Below the pieces are notes generated by a model. The model ran no database searches, was not told the origin of the DNA, and saw only the letters and a list, made by a program, of their open reading frames with translations. The translations under genes and the position numbers were made by a program. Positions 18,162 to 26,756 of a DNA stretch of 64,000 nt are shown piece by piece; the stretch's first letter is position 1; each line of letters starts with the position of its first letter. Origin of the DNA: Bin55 sp965199895 (GTDB lineage: Bacteria > Pseudomonadota > Gammaproteobacteria > Pseudomonadales > Azotimanducaceae); contig CBDATJ010000003.1 of assembly GCA_965199895.1 (NCBI GenBank), positions 62,001-126,000 on the forward strand, given 5' to 3'.

Positions 18162-19110
18162 CATCATCGGGCTAGCCTTGTTAGCACTGACGTTGACAAG
18201 CTGCGCCCCGATTATTAGAGCTCCCACAGCAGATAGAGATCCCTTGATGAATAGTGATAGCCATCGCACCTATCGCTATGTCGTGAAAACGGGGGATACT
18301 TTGTTTGCTATTTCAAAGTTACACGGTCTGACAGTGGATCAGATTGTGAAAATGAACCGGATCAAGTCTCCGGATTTAATTCAAGTCGATCAGGTATTGA
18401 TCGTTGATCCCAGACTCGTTGCAAATGTATCGTCCTCCACACCCAATCAAGCGACGACGAACAACCATGCAAATGGCAATCGTGTTGCCATTAGTCGGAC
18501 TCAACCGACTAGGAAAAAAACATCAACGCAGACGGCTTCAACCAAACCTAAATCACCTGCTCCTGCGGCTAAACCTCAACCGAAGCCAAAACCCACAACG
18601 GTAGCTACCCATGCTCAAAACCCTGCTCCTAGCAGCTCACATCAACTGACACCAACCCAACCCGTAGCAACCGCTCAACCCAATAAAGAGGAAGTCAGCA
18701 TGAGTAAACCCAGTAGTCTCATCCCTCCCACAGACGGATGGATGTGGCCGACTTCTGGAAAACCGACCAATAAGTTTGAGAACGATGATGGTCTCGAATA
18801 CTTCCTAAACGTAGGAAATGAAGTCGTGGCTGCTGTGTCTGGCAAAATCACCTATGCCGGTGTTGCTCTCAGCGACTACAAACACATGATTTTGATCAAG
18901 ACTTCTGACGGCTATGTGGTTCAGTATGACTTCAATACCGAACTAACCGCCAAAGAAAACGATACAGTTAACAAAGGAGACACACTCATACAGATCCGGC
19001 GCGGTGAAGATAATGCCAGTGATGATGAGGATCAATATCGAAGTGTATTCTTTGGTATTTGGAAGAAAGGTGTGCCCCAAAATCCCAACAATCTGATTTC
19101 AGGTGGTTAG
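18136..19110 (+). CDS. nlpD: Lipoprotein NlpD: LysM and degenerate M23 peptidase, amidase activator
   Basis: Lipoprotein signal with lipobox LTSC (Cys23), a LysM peptidoglycan-binding domain (about 47-92, YVVKTGDTLFAISKLHGL), a Pro/Thr/Lys/Gln-rich linker (about 100-190) and an M23 (LytM) domain (about 195-315). The LytM domain lacks a convincing set of zinc ligands, as in E. coli NlpD, which activates AmiC rather than cutting the wall itself. The amiB-type amidase at 58.1 kb in this window is a candidate partner. 324 aa. rpoS, normally next, is absent. Confidence 0.92.
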   Translation: MYIQKITISIIGLALLALTLTSCAPIIRAPTADRDPLMNSDSHRTYRYVVKTGDTLFAISKLHGLTVDQIVKMNRIKSPDLIQVDQVLIVDPRLVANVSSSTPNQATTNNHANGNRVAISRTQPTRKKTSTQTASTKPKSPAPAAKPQPKPKPTTVATHAQNPAPSSSHQLTPTQPVATAQPNKEEVSMSKPSSLIPPTDGWMWPTSGKPTNKFENDDGLEYFLNVGNEVVAAVSGKITYAGVALSDYKHMILIKTSDGYVVQYDFNTELTAKENDTVNKGDTLIQIRRGEDNASDDEDQYRSVFFGIWKKGVPQNPNNLISGG

Positions 19111-19122
19111 GAAACTCTCCAT

Positions 19123-19446
19123 CTAACGTTCTAAATACTTGACTTTGTTGGGTACATCACGCCACTGAGCCTCATCTTCTGGAGGATCCTTGGCTTCTAC
19201 TATGTTGGGCCATACTTCAGCAAGTTCAGCATTGATTTTCAAGAACTCTTGCTGCTCTTCGGGTAGCTCATCGTCGGGATAGATCGCGTCGACTGGACAC
19301 TCCGGTTCACACAAGGCACAGTCGATGCACTCGTCGGGATGGATAACCAACATGTTCGGCCCTTCATAGAAGCAATCTACAGGACAAACTTCAACACAGT
19401 CTGTGAGCTTACACTTGATACAGGCTTGTCCAATTACGAAAGTCAT
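19123..19446 (-). CDS. fdxA: 7Fe ferredoxin FdxA
   Basis: Small soluble electron carrier with [3Fe-4S] and [4Fe-4S] clusters. The start is set at MTFVIGQAC (ATG at 19446), the conserved N-terminus; upstream codons in the same frame do not look coding. Cysteines: C9, C12(KC), C17 and C21 P, then CIDCALCEPECP. The C-terminal extension with PVDAIYPDDELP and acidic residues is typical of the proteobacterial FdxA of 107 aa. Convergent with nlpD (12 bp apart); mutS lies upstream on the same strand. Confidence 0.94.
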   Translation of the reverse strand: MTFVIGQACIKCKLTDCVEVCPVDCFYEGPNMLVIHPDECIDCALCEPECPVDAIYPDDELPEEQQEFLKINAELAEVWPNIVEAKDPPEDEAQWRDVPNKVKYLER

Positions 19447-19657
19447 GGATAAATCAGAGAGATAGATTAGTGTGTTGTAGCACTGACGATTTGTAGAAAT
19501 GCAAGAAAATGCGTCCGAGTGAGGTATCAACACAGGGACGCTAATGTACACTTGGATTGGTAAGCGTACAGATTGTTCACAGGACATATTTTACCAATAT
19601 TGGTTGAAGCCTACTGCTGATCCATCTGTCCAGATCGAAAGAATCCTCCTACCGAAT

Positions 19658-22273
19658 TCATTTTGTTTTCGATATATCAGTCATCTCATGGGGTTTGTTT
19701 AAACGATCTTCCTGTTGCACCAGTTTCGCCAGTTCATAAAGCAAATCCAACGCAGATTTCGGTGAAATCTCTTCTAATTCCATGTCTCGTAATCGTTGTA
19801 CTGCAGGATGATCATAGGGTATCACTTGCTGTTCGCGTTCAAATAAATCCGAATAGTTCGTATCGCTTCCACGGACGGCTGACTGTTCAAGTTGGTGTAG
19901 CATATTGCGTGCATTTTGAATGATTTTCCCAGGAATCCCAGCAAGTCGCGCAACATGAATACCGTAGCTCTGTGATGCAGCCCCACTTTGTACCGTGTGC
20001 AAGAATACGATCTTACGATTGTGTTCCAAAACACCCAGATGTACGTTAGCGACACCCTGTAATTCTCTAGCCAGTGCGGTGAGCTCAAGATAGTGTGTCG
20101 AAAACAAGGTTAATGCTTGAACATCTGTTGCCATCGATTGGGTCACCGCACTTGCCAAGGCTAAGCCGTCATAGGTGCTCGTGCCACGACCCACCTCGTC
20201 TAACAGAACCAAACTCTGGTTGGTTGCGTTGTGCAAGATGTTTGCAGTCTCTGTCATTTCAACCATAAAGGTCGACCGACCACCCATCAAGTCATCAGCT
20301 GCACCAATTCGAGTGAAAATGCGGTCGATGGGACCAATGAGTGCAGATTGGGCAGAAACAAAACAACCCGCATAAGCCAAGACCACTATCAGCGCTATCT
20401 GTCTCATGTAAGTCGACTTACCCCCCATATTGGGCCCAGTTATCACCAACATCCGTGAAAACTCGTCGAACTTGATTGAGTTGGGTACAAATGCGTGGTT
20501 GGCTTTTGCTGCCATGACAGGATGTTTTCCCTCTTCAATTTCGAGTAAGCTTCGATCGGTGAACTGTGGTCTAACCCAACCGTACTCGCGTTTCGCAAGC
20601 GCAAATCCAGTCAGCACATCCACACGAGCCAAGATATCTGCTAATTTGCGCAGTTCAGAGGACAACCCTGAGACTTGGTTAAGGATCTGTTCGTATAACT
20701 CCTTTTCACGTTCTAAGGTCTGTGACTCACTCAGCAAATATCTTTCTTCAAATTCCCTGAGCTTGGGAGTTACAAACCGTTCGACATTCTTTAGGGTTTG
20801 TCTACGGACGTAGTGATCGGGAACTTGTGAGCTCAGAGCTCTGGAAGTTTCAATGTAGTAACCGTGGACTCGATTAAACCCTACCCTCAAAGTTGAAATA
20901 CCAGAACGTTCTCTTTCTTCATTTTCTAGTTCTTGTAAAAAGTGAGCTTCGCTGCGGCCTACCTTTCGAAGTTCATCTAACTCTTGATCAAATCCATCCT
21001 CGATGACTCCACCCTCTCGAGTCGATACCGGTGGGTTGTCCACGATACCTGCACCGATCAAATCTGACAACTTGGTGAGATGCGGCACGGTCGCAAAGTA
21101 GTTGATTTCTGACTCCACTCCCAGCTGCTCGATCTTCGTTTGGAGCTCATAAAACGTACGAATTGCTGTCTCAATGCGTACTAAATCTCGGGGCGTTGCA
21201 GTGCGAAGGGCTACTCGGGTCACCGAACGTTGAACATCTCCCAGGGGTTTGAGCAGTGCCGCAAATACATCCGCTGAGTTGTGCTCATCAATGGCTCCTA
21301 CAACGTCAAGGCGGTTAAGAACGACGGTTAAGTCAGTGCATGGTTCGTTGAGCCAGTTGCGTAACAACCTTGCTCCAGCGGGTGTTGATGAGAAATTGAC
21401 TGTATCGAACAGTGTCCCGCCGGTTGCATCTGACCAAATCTTGGTATCGATCTCTAAATTTCTTCGAGTGGGAGCATCCATTTGCAAGGTAAGTTGATGT
21501 GAAAATCGTTGCAACGACTCAATGAAGTCCAATGACTGCTGATGTGCAGATTGAGCGTAGCACAGAGCCGCAGCCGCCGCACCAATCATGTGACCTTCGT
21601 TGTCGATACCAAAACCACTCAAGTCTCGTACCTGAAAATGATTGATTAATACACGCAATCCCAATACTTCGTCGAAACTTAGTGCATCTAGCTCACGCAA
21701 TTCTCGATCACCGAGATCAAGTTCAACACGGTGGGGGACTAATATCTCACTGGGATTGATTTGCTCGACTAATCCTCGCAGATCCTCACTATCTTTAGTC
21801 TCTGCGACAGCAAAATATCCCGTTGACAAATTTATCCATGACAGCCCTGTTCTCTTCCCTCTTCCTTTCACCCGATTGATCGCCATCAGGATGCTCTCTT
21901 GTTCGGGTTTAATCAGAGCTTCATCAGTGATGGTTCCGGGAGTAACCAACCGAACTACTTCCCGTGCAACAGGCCCTTTGCTAGTGCTTGGGTCTCCTAC
22001 CTGTTCACAAATAGCAACGGTCTTACCATGAGACACCAATTTACTCAGGTAGGATTCAGCAGAGTGATGGGGGACTCCACACATGGGAACGGGACTAGGA
22101 TCTTTCTTACTTCGGGAAGTAAGCGTAATCTCTAATATCTCAGCTGCTTCAATGGCATCGTCATAGAACAATTCGTAAAAATCTCCCATCCGATAGAACA
22201 GAAGGTGTTCGGGATATTCCGCTTTGATGGTCAAGTACTGCTGCATCATGGATGTTTGCGGAGACTTAGACAT
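19658..22273 (-). CDS. mutS: DNA mismatch repair protein MutS
   Basis: Mismatch recognition ATPase. The start is set at MSKSPQTSMMQQYL (ATG 22273); an in-frame ATG at 22348 would add 25 residues not seen in the family. Mismatch-binding Phe-x-Glu lies in FYRMGDFYELFYDDA; Walker A is GPNMGGKSTYM and Walker B is LLDEVGRGTSTYDG. 871 aa, normal for MutS1. It shares a 234-bp divergent control region with recA. It pairs with mutL at 59.5 kb. Confidence 0.97.
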   Translation of the reverse strand: MSKSPQTSMMQQYLTIKAEYPEHLLFYRMGDFYELFYDDAIEAAEILEITLTSRSKKDPSPVPMCGVPHHSAESYLSKLVSHGKTVAICEQVGDPSTSKGPVAREVVRLVTPGTITDEALIKPEQESILMAINRVKGRGKRTGLSWINLSTGYFAVAETKDSEDLRGLVEQINPSEILVPHRVELDLGDRELRELDALSFDEVLGLRVLINHFQVRDLSGFGIDNEGHMIGAAAAALCYAQSAHQQSLDFIESLQRFSHQLTLQMDAPTRRNLEIDTKIWSDATGGTLFDTVNFSSTPAGARLLRNWLNEPCTDLTVVLNRLDVVGAIDEHNSADVFAALLKPLGDVQRSVTRVALRTATPRDLVRIETAIRTFYELQTKIEQLGVESEINYFATVPHLTKLSDLIGAGIVDNPPVSTREGGVIEDGFDQELDELRKVGRSEAHFLQELENEERERSGISTLRVGFNRVHGYYIETSRALSSQVPDHYVRRQTLKNVERFVTPKLREFEERYLLSESQTLEREKELYEQILNQVSGLSSELRKLADILARVDVLTGFALAKREYGWVRPQFTDRSLLEIEEGKHPVMAAKANHAFVPNSIKFDEFSRMLVITGPNMGGKSTYMRQIALIVVLAYAGCFVSAQSALIGPIDRIFTRIGAADDLMGGRSTFMVEMTETANILHNATNQSLVLLDEVGRGTSTYDGLALASAVTQSMATDVQALTLFSTHYLELTALARELQGVANVHLGVLEHNRKIVFLHTVQSGAASQSYGIHVARLAGIPGKIIQNARNMLHQLEQSAVRGSDTNYSDLFEREQQVIPYDHPAVQRLRDMELEEISPKSALDLLYELAKLVQQEDRLNKPHEMTDISKTK

Positions 22274-22449
22274 GGTGAATGAGCTGAGTGTAGAGATGCG
22301 AGGATTGAAAGATAACAGGATTCTATTTTCCTGAATGGTAAGTGACACCCATTCGAAGTGAGCGAACAGTCTTCAAATTGAGCTCAATTAAGCGCATATT
22401 GGCGCAAGAGGAAAACACATCACCAATCGAAAATTTTTTCCAAAAAGCC

Positions 22450-22477
22450 TTGACTTTTGACTGATTTTAATTACAGT
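22450..22477 (+). promoter_or_regulatory. recA promoter
   Basis: A -35 TTGACT (22450-22455), 16-bp spacer and -10-like TACAGT (22472-22477), about 30 nt ahead of the recA start. The -10 lies inside the LexA box, the arrangement expected for SOS repression. Confidence 0.55.
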
Positions 22478-22478
22478 A
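22459..22478. promoter_or_regulatory. LexA operator (SOS box) of recA
   Basis: CTG (22461-22463), ten AT-rich bases, CAG (22474-22476), extended on both sides as (G)ACTG and CAGTA, i.e. close to the gammaproteobacterial LexA consensus TACTG-N10-CAGTA. It overlaps the recA -10. Confidence 0.85.
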
Positions 22479-22507
22479 ATAAGGATACTTCCATAAAGGA
22501 GAAAAAA

Positions 22508-23515
22508 ATGGCACAAGAAGTTAAGGGCAAAGCTCTCGAAGCTGCGCTCTCACAAATAGAAAAGCAATTCGGTAAAGGTTCGATGATGCGCTTGGGAGAC
22601 CAGGACCACAAGGACATTCCGGTCATCTCAACAGGTTCACTGTTTCTTGATGTAGCACTGGGAGTCGGTGGGCTACCCAGAGGTCGTGTAGTAGAAATCT
22701 ACGGACCTGAATCTTCAGGCAAAACCACACTCACTTTGCACGTAGTGGCTGAAGCACAAAGATTAGGTGGGACATGTGCATTCATCGACGCAGAACACGC
22801 CATGGATCCCGTGTATGCAAAGAAGCTAGGTGTGAACACAGAAGATTTGTTGGTATCCCAACCCGATACCGGTGAACAAGCTCTAGAAATTTGTGACATG
22901 CTTGTTCGTTCTGGAGCAGTAGATGTCATCGTCATTGATTCAGTTGCAGCACTGACCCCAAAAGCGGAAATCGAAGGTGAGATGGGTGATTCCCACGTCG
23001 GTCTACAAGCTCGACTCATGAGTCAAGCTCTCAGAAAGATGACTGCAAACATCAAAAACTCCAATACATTGGTTGTATTCATCAACCAGATCAGATCCAA
23101 AATCGGTGTGATGTTCGGTTCCCCAGAGACAACGACGGGTGGAAATGCTCTTAAGTTCTATGCTTCGGTTCGACTAGATATCCGACGCATCGGTCAAGTC
23201 AAAGAAGGCGATCAAGTTCAAGGCAACCAAACTCGAGTTAAAGTTCTCAAAAACAAGGTCGCACCACCGTTCAGGCAAGCTGAATTTCAGATCTTGTACA
23301 ACGTTGGCATCAACCGTATGGGTGAGATCTTAGATGGCGCAGTAGAACAAGGTTTCATCGAGAAAGCTGGAGCGTGGTACTCCCACGGAGATGAACGCAT
23401 TGGCCAAGGTCGACGACAGGCCGAACAGTGGTTGCGTGAGAATGCCGAGTTCACGGCAGAACTCGAAACTAAGCTTCGCAACACATTGCTGGGTGGTCGG
23501 AATAAAGAAACCTAA
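22508..23515 (+). CDS. recA: Recombinase RecA
   Basis: DNA strand-exchange ATPase and LexA coprotease. The ATG at 22508 (MAQEVKGKALEAALSQIEKQFGKG) has AAGGAG about 6 nt upstream across an A7 run; the frame extends further upstream but without coding character. Walker A is GPESSGKTT; the L2 region has GNALKFYASVRLDIRR. 335 aa, slightly shorter than the E. coli 353 because of a shorter acidic tail. Regulated by the LexA box above; recX follows. cinA/pncC, often just upstream, is not between mutS and recA. Confidence 0.98.
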   Translation: MAQEVKGKALEAALSQIEKQFGKGSMMRLGDQDHKDIPVISTGSLFLDVALGVGGLPRGRVVEIYGPESSGKTTLTLHVVAEAQRLGGTCAFIDAEHAMDPVYAKKLGVNTEDLLVSQPDTGEQALEICDMLVRSGAVDVIVIDSVAALTPKAEIEGEMGDSHVGLQARLMSQALRKMTANIKNSNTLVVFINQIRSKIGVMFGSPETTTGGNALKFYASVRLDIRRIGQVKEGDQVQGNQTRVKVLKNKVAPPFRQAEFQILYNVGINRMGEILDGAVEQGFIEKAGAWYSHGDERIGQGRRQAEQWLRENAEFTAELETKLRNTLLGGRNKET

Positions 23516-23574
23516 ACACACCCGACTGGCTAGTACACTATAACACTACGTTTGGGGTACTAGCTTGTGAGTTT

Positions 23575-24066
23575 GTGGACAACCAAAAGAACGATTCCGG
23601 ACAATCGAATGTCAGAGAAGTGGCTTTGCATATGCTGGCCGCTCGTGAGCACTCTACCCAAGAATTACACCAAAAACTCATCAAACGTAAGTTTGATGTC
23701 AGCGAGATTGAGTCCACACTTAATGAGTTAATTGCTAACAACTATTTGTCGGATGAACGCTATGCTGAAGTAGCTGTCCGATCTAGGTTGATGCGTGGTG
23801 ATGGACCGTTCAAGATTCGAGGGTATCTTCTCGTTCACGGAGTGAGTGATTCCATCGTTAACAAACACTTACCTAGTGACGATGAATTCTGGTTTGAGAG
23901 AGCACTTGAGATTGATCAAAAGACTCGAAAGAAGAGGAAAATCACAAAATCTAAGGCTCATTTGCATGAGGCAAAAGTAGTGCGTTCTCGATCACTGCAG
24001 ACACGAGGTTACCCTATGAATGTCATTCGGAGGATCGTAGATCTTCCAAAAGAAAAATTGCCTTGA
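23575..24066 (+). CDS. recX: Regulatory protein RecX
   Basis: Inhibitor of RecA filament extension. 163 aa with the three-helix RecX repeats: LHMLAAREHSTQELHQKLIKR in repeat 1 and LSDERYAEVAVRSRL in repeat 2 are typical. The GTG at 23575 is chosen as the first start in frame; no clear SD is seen. It lies 59 bp after recA with no terminator between, so it probably shares the SOS promoter by read-through. Confidence 0.88.
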   Translation: MDNQKNDSGQSNVREVALHMLAAREHSTQELHQKLIKRKFDVSEIESTLNELIANNYLSDERYAEVAVRSRLMRGDGPFKIRGYLLVHGVSDSIVNKHLPSDDEFWFERALEIDQKTRKKRKITKSKAHLHEAKVVRSRSLQTRGYPMNVIRRIVDLPKEKLP

Positions 24067-24125
24067 GCACGCCCGCCTAAAATTCACGGATCGATTTCCA
24101 CCCCTTATACCACACTCAAGATTGA

Positions 24126-26756
24126 ATGCACACTAACCAATTACGAAGGCTGTATTTGGACTACTTCAAGGAGCTCGATCACAAGATATACTCCTCTGCT
24201 CCGCTTGTCCCCAAGGATGACGCTAGTGTGCTATTCACTGTTGCGGGTATGGTTCAATTCAAAGATCAGTTATTGGGAGCAAAAACTCCAGAAGTTCCAA
24301 GAGCTGCTTCCTGCCAACTCTGCTTGCGAGCTGGAGGAAAACACAACGACTTAGAAAACGTTGGCTATACTGCAAGACATCACACTCTGTTTGAAATGCT
24401 GGGTAATTTCAGTTTTGGAGACTACTTCAAAGAAGAGGCTATCTCTTGGGCTTGGACGTTCGTCAAAGATCACCTCAAATTTGATCAAGATCGAATCTGG
24501 ATTACGGTTCATCCCACCGACCAAGAAGCACGTCAGATTTGGGAAAAGAAAATCGGTCTTGATACCTCTCGGGTCATTGATCACCATGACAATTTTTGGG
24601 AAATGGGTGATACGGGACCTTGTGGACCCAACACTGAGATATTTTTTGATCAAGGACCCAAAATATCAGGCGGACCACCTGGAAGTGCCGATGAAGAAGG
24701 TGACCGCTTTATTGAGTTCTGGAATCTAGTCTTCCCACAGTTTAACCGTCAACCAGACGGTGAACTCAAACTATTAGATGCTCCCGGTATCGATACGGGA
24801 CTAGGTTTAGAGCGAACAGCAGCCTTACTACAGGGATGGCACAGCAACTACGCTATCGACATTTTTCGTGAGCTCATTTATGCAACTGCAAAGTTAGCCC
24901 TTATCAGTGATGAGGCACAAATCACAACCAACCCTTCACTTAAAGTGATTGCAGATCACATACGTTCGAGCGCATTCTTGATTGCAGAAGGCACCACTCC
25001 CAGCAGCGATGGTCAAGGTTATGTATTACGACGTATCATTCGACGTGCACTCAGGCATGGTCACAAGTTGGGTATTCACGATCCCTTTCTCCATCAGCTC
25101 ACCAAGCCTCTCATTGATGTGATGGGTGAAACCTATAACGATCTTATATCGAATCGCCACACTATTCATGAAACACTTCTCCAAGAAGAAGAGCGTTTTG
25201 GTAGTACTCTCAAGCAAGGAATGAACATCCTAGAAAGAGAAATCGATGATCTATCTGGAAACGCGCTCAGTGGTGAGTTTGTTTTCAAACTGTACGACAC
25301 CTACGGATTTCCTTTTGATGTGACTGAAGACATTGCGAGGGAGCGAGAACTATCCATCGACCGACAAGGCTTTGATCAGCTCATGGAAGAACAGAGGAGT
25401 CGTGGCCGTACAGCAAGTCAATTTGATCCAAGCTTAGCAGACAAACTCAAGTTTGATACCACTATTGACTTCAAAGGTTACCACAGTCTTTCGGGGACTG
25501 CTACGGTACTTGATGTGTATAGAACACAAGATGCCGGACAAGAATCTGCTCAAACACTCAGTAAGGGAGAATCGGGTGTCATTGTTTTAGATAGGACTGA
25601 GTTCTACGGAGAAGCCGGAGGTCAAGTGGGTGATACTGGAAAGATCTCCACTGCCACTGCGACTTTCCGAGTGACCGACACCCAACGTATGGACCAGCAA
25701 TTTCTTCACATAGGAACGGTTGCGCACGGCAGTATCAACAAGGGAGACAACGTCCATACGGTAGTTGATCACATACGAAGACAAGATATTGCTCGTAATC
25801 ACACCGCCACTCACTTACTTCATGCTGCTCTTAAAACAGTACTGGGTAACCATGTACTACAAAAGGGTTCTTGGGTCGGTCCTGATCGATTAAGGTTTGA
25901 TTTTTCTCACCCTTCACCGGTGACTTCTAATGAACTCGATCAAATTGGCTGTCTGGTTAATGAAGAGATTGCTTTGAATAGCAAAGTGACGACCGAGTTG
26001 ATGTCTTATGACGACGCGATTCAATCAGGAGCGGTTTCACTCTTGGGAGAGAAGTACGATGATCAAGTCCGAGTATTGAATGTTGGGAATGGTTTTTCGG
26101 TTGAACTCTGTGGGGGAACTCACGTACCTTATACCGGAGAAATAGGACTTTTCAAAATCACTACCCAGAGTAGTGTCGCTGCTGGAGTGCGAAGGATTGA
26201 AGCGGTCACAGGAAGAGGCGCAATCACTTTCGCTCGACAAAACGACCGTTCCCTGAACGACATCGCACAGCTATTAAAGGTGCCTGTCCCTGAGATCACA
26301 AGTAGAGTCCAAGTGTTACTCAACGAGAACCAAGCATCTGCTCAGCGTCTCAATAAACTAATCAAGGCAAGTGAACTCAGTGTAGGCCAACAACTCGCAC
26401 AATCAGCTGTAATGTTCAACGGAGTCAGCATCGTCTCTGCCTTGATTGAAGGGGACCCAAAATCAATGATGTCTGTGTATGACGAAGTGTGTTCCCGTCT
26501 GACTAACCGAGTGGTAGTACTTGCAGTGTTGTCCAACGAAAAAATCAATATGGTTTGTGGAGTCTCTCGGGATCTTTCGCAGAAACTCCACGCTAATGAT
26601 TTGATTCAATACATCGGTGACCAAATCGGGACTCGTGGTGGCGGAAATAAAGAGTTAGCACGATCCGGTGGTGTAGCCAGTGCATCAGAACTCAATTCAG
26701 CATTAGACTCGGTAGTTGATTGGGTCAAAAAATCCTTTAGTCTCACCGAAGGATGA
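24126..26756 (+). CDS. alaS: Alanyl-tRNA synthetase
   Basis: Charges tRNA-Ala. Class II catalytic core (about 1-250; LFTVAGMVQFKDQLLG, ARHHTLFEMLGNFSFGDYFK), tRNA-recognition helices, the editing domain with HNHTATHLLH and CGGTH (zinc ligands that hydrolyse Ser/Gly-tRNA-Ala), and the C-Ala domain with oligomerisation helices (GGGNKELARSGG). 876 aa, normal. ATG start; the stop overlaps lysC by 4 nt (ATGA). Confidence 0.97.
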   Translation: MHTNQLRRLYLDYFKELDHKIYSSAPLVPKDDASVLFTVAGMVQFKDQLLGAKTPEVPRAASCQLCLRAGGKHNDLENVGYTARHHTLFEMLGNFSFGDYFKEEAISWAWTFVKDHLKFDQDRIWITVHPTDQEARQIWEKKIGLDTSRVIDHHDNFWEMGDTGPCGPNTEIFFDQGPKISGGPPGSADEEGDRFIEFWNLVFPQFNRQPDGELKLLDAPGIDTGLGLERTAALLQGWHSNYAIDIFRELIYATAKLALISDEAQITTNPSLKVIADHIRSSAFLIAEGTTPSSDGQGYVLRRIIRRALRHGHKLGIHDPFLHQLTKPLIDVMGETYNDLISNRHTIHETLLQEEERFGSTLKQGMNILEREIDDLSGNALSGEFVFKLYDTYGFPFDVTEDIARERELSIDRQGFDQLMEEQRSRGRTASQFDPSLADKLKFDTTIDFKGYHSLSGTATVLDVYRTQDAGQESAQTLSKGESGVIVLDRTEFYGEAGGQVGDTGKISTATATFRVTDTQRMDQQFLHIGTVAHGSINKGDNVHTVVDHIRRQDIARNHTATHLLHAALKTVLGNHVLQKGSWVGPDRLRFDFSHPSPVTSNELDQIGCLVNEEIALNSKVTTELMSYDDAIQSGAVSLLGEKYDDQVRVLNVGNGFSVELCGGTHVPYTGEIGLFKITTQSSVAAGVRRIEAVTGRGAITFARQNDRSLNDIAQLLKVPVPEITSRVQVLLNENQASAQRLNKLIKASELSVGQQLAQSAVMFNGVSIVSALIEGDPKSMMSVYDEVCSRLTNRVVVLAVLSNEKINMVCGVSRDLSQKLHANDLIQYIGDQIGTRGGGNKELARSGGVASASELNSALDSVVDWVKKSFSLTEG

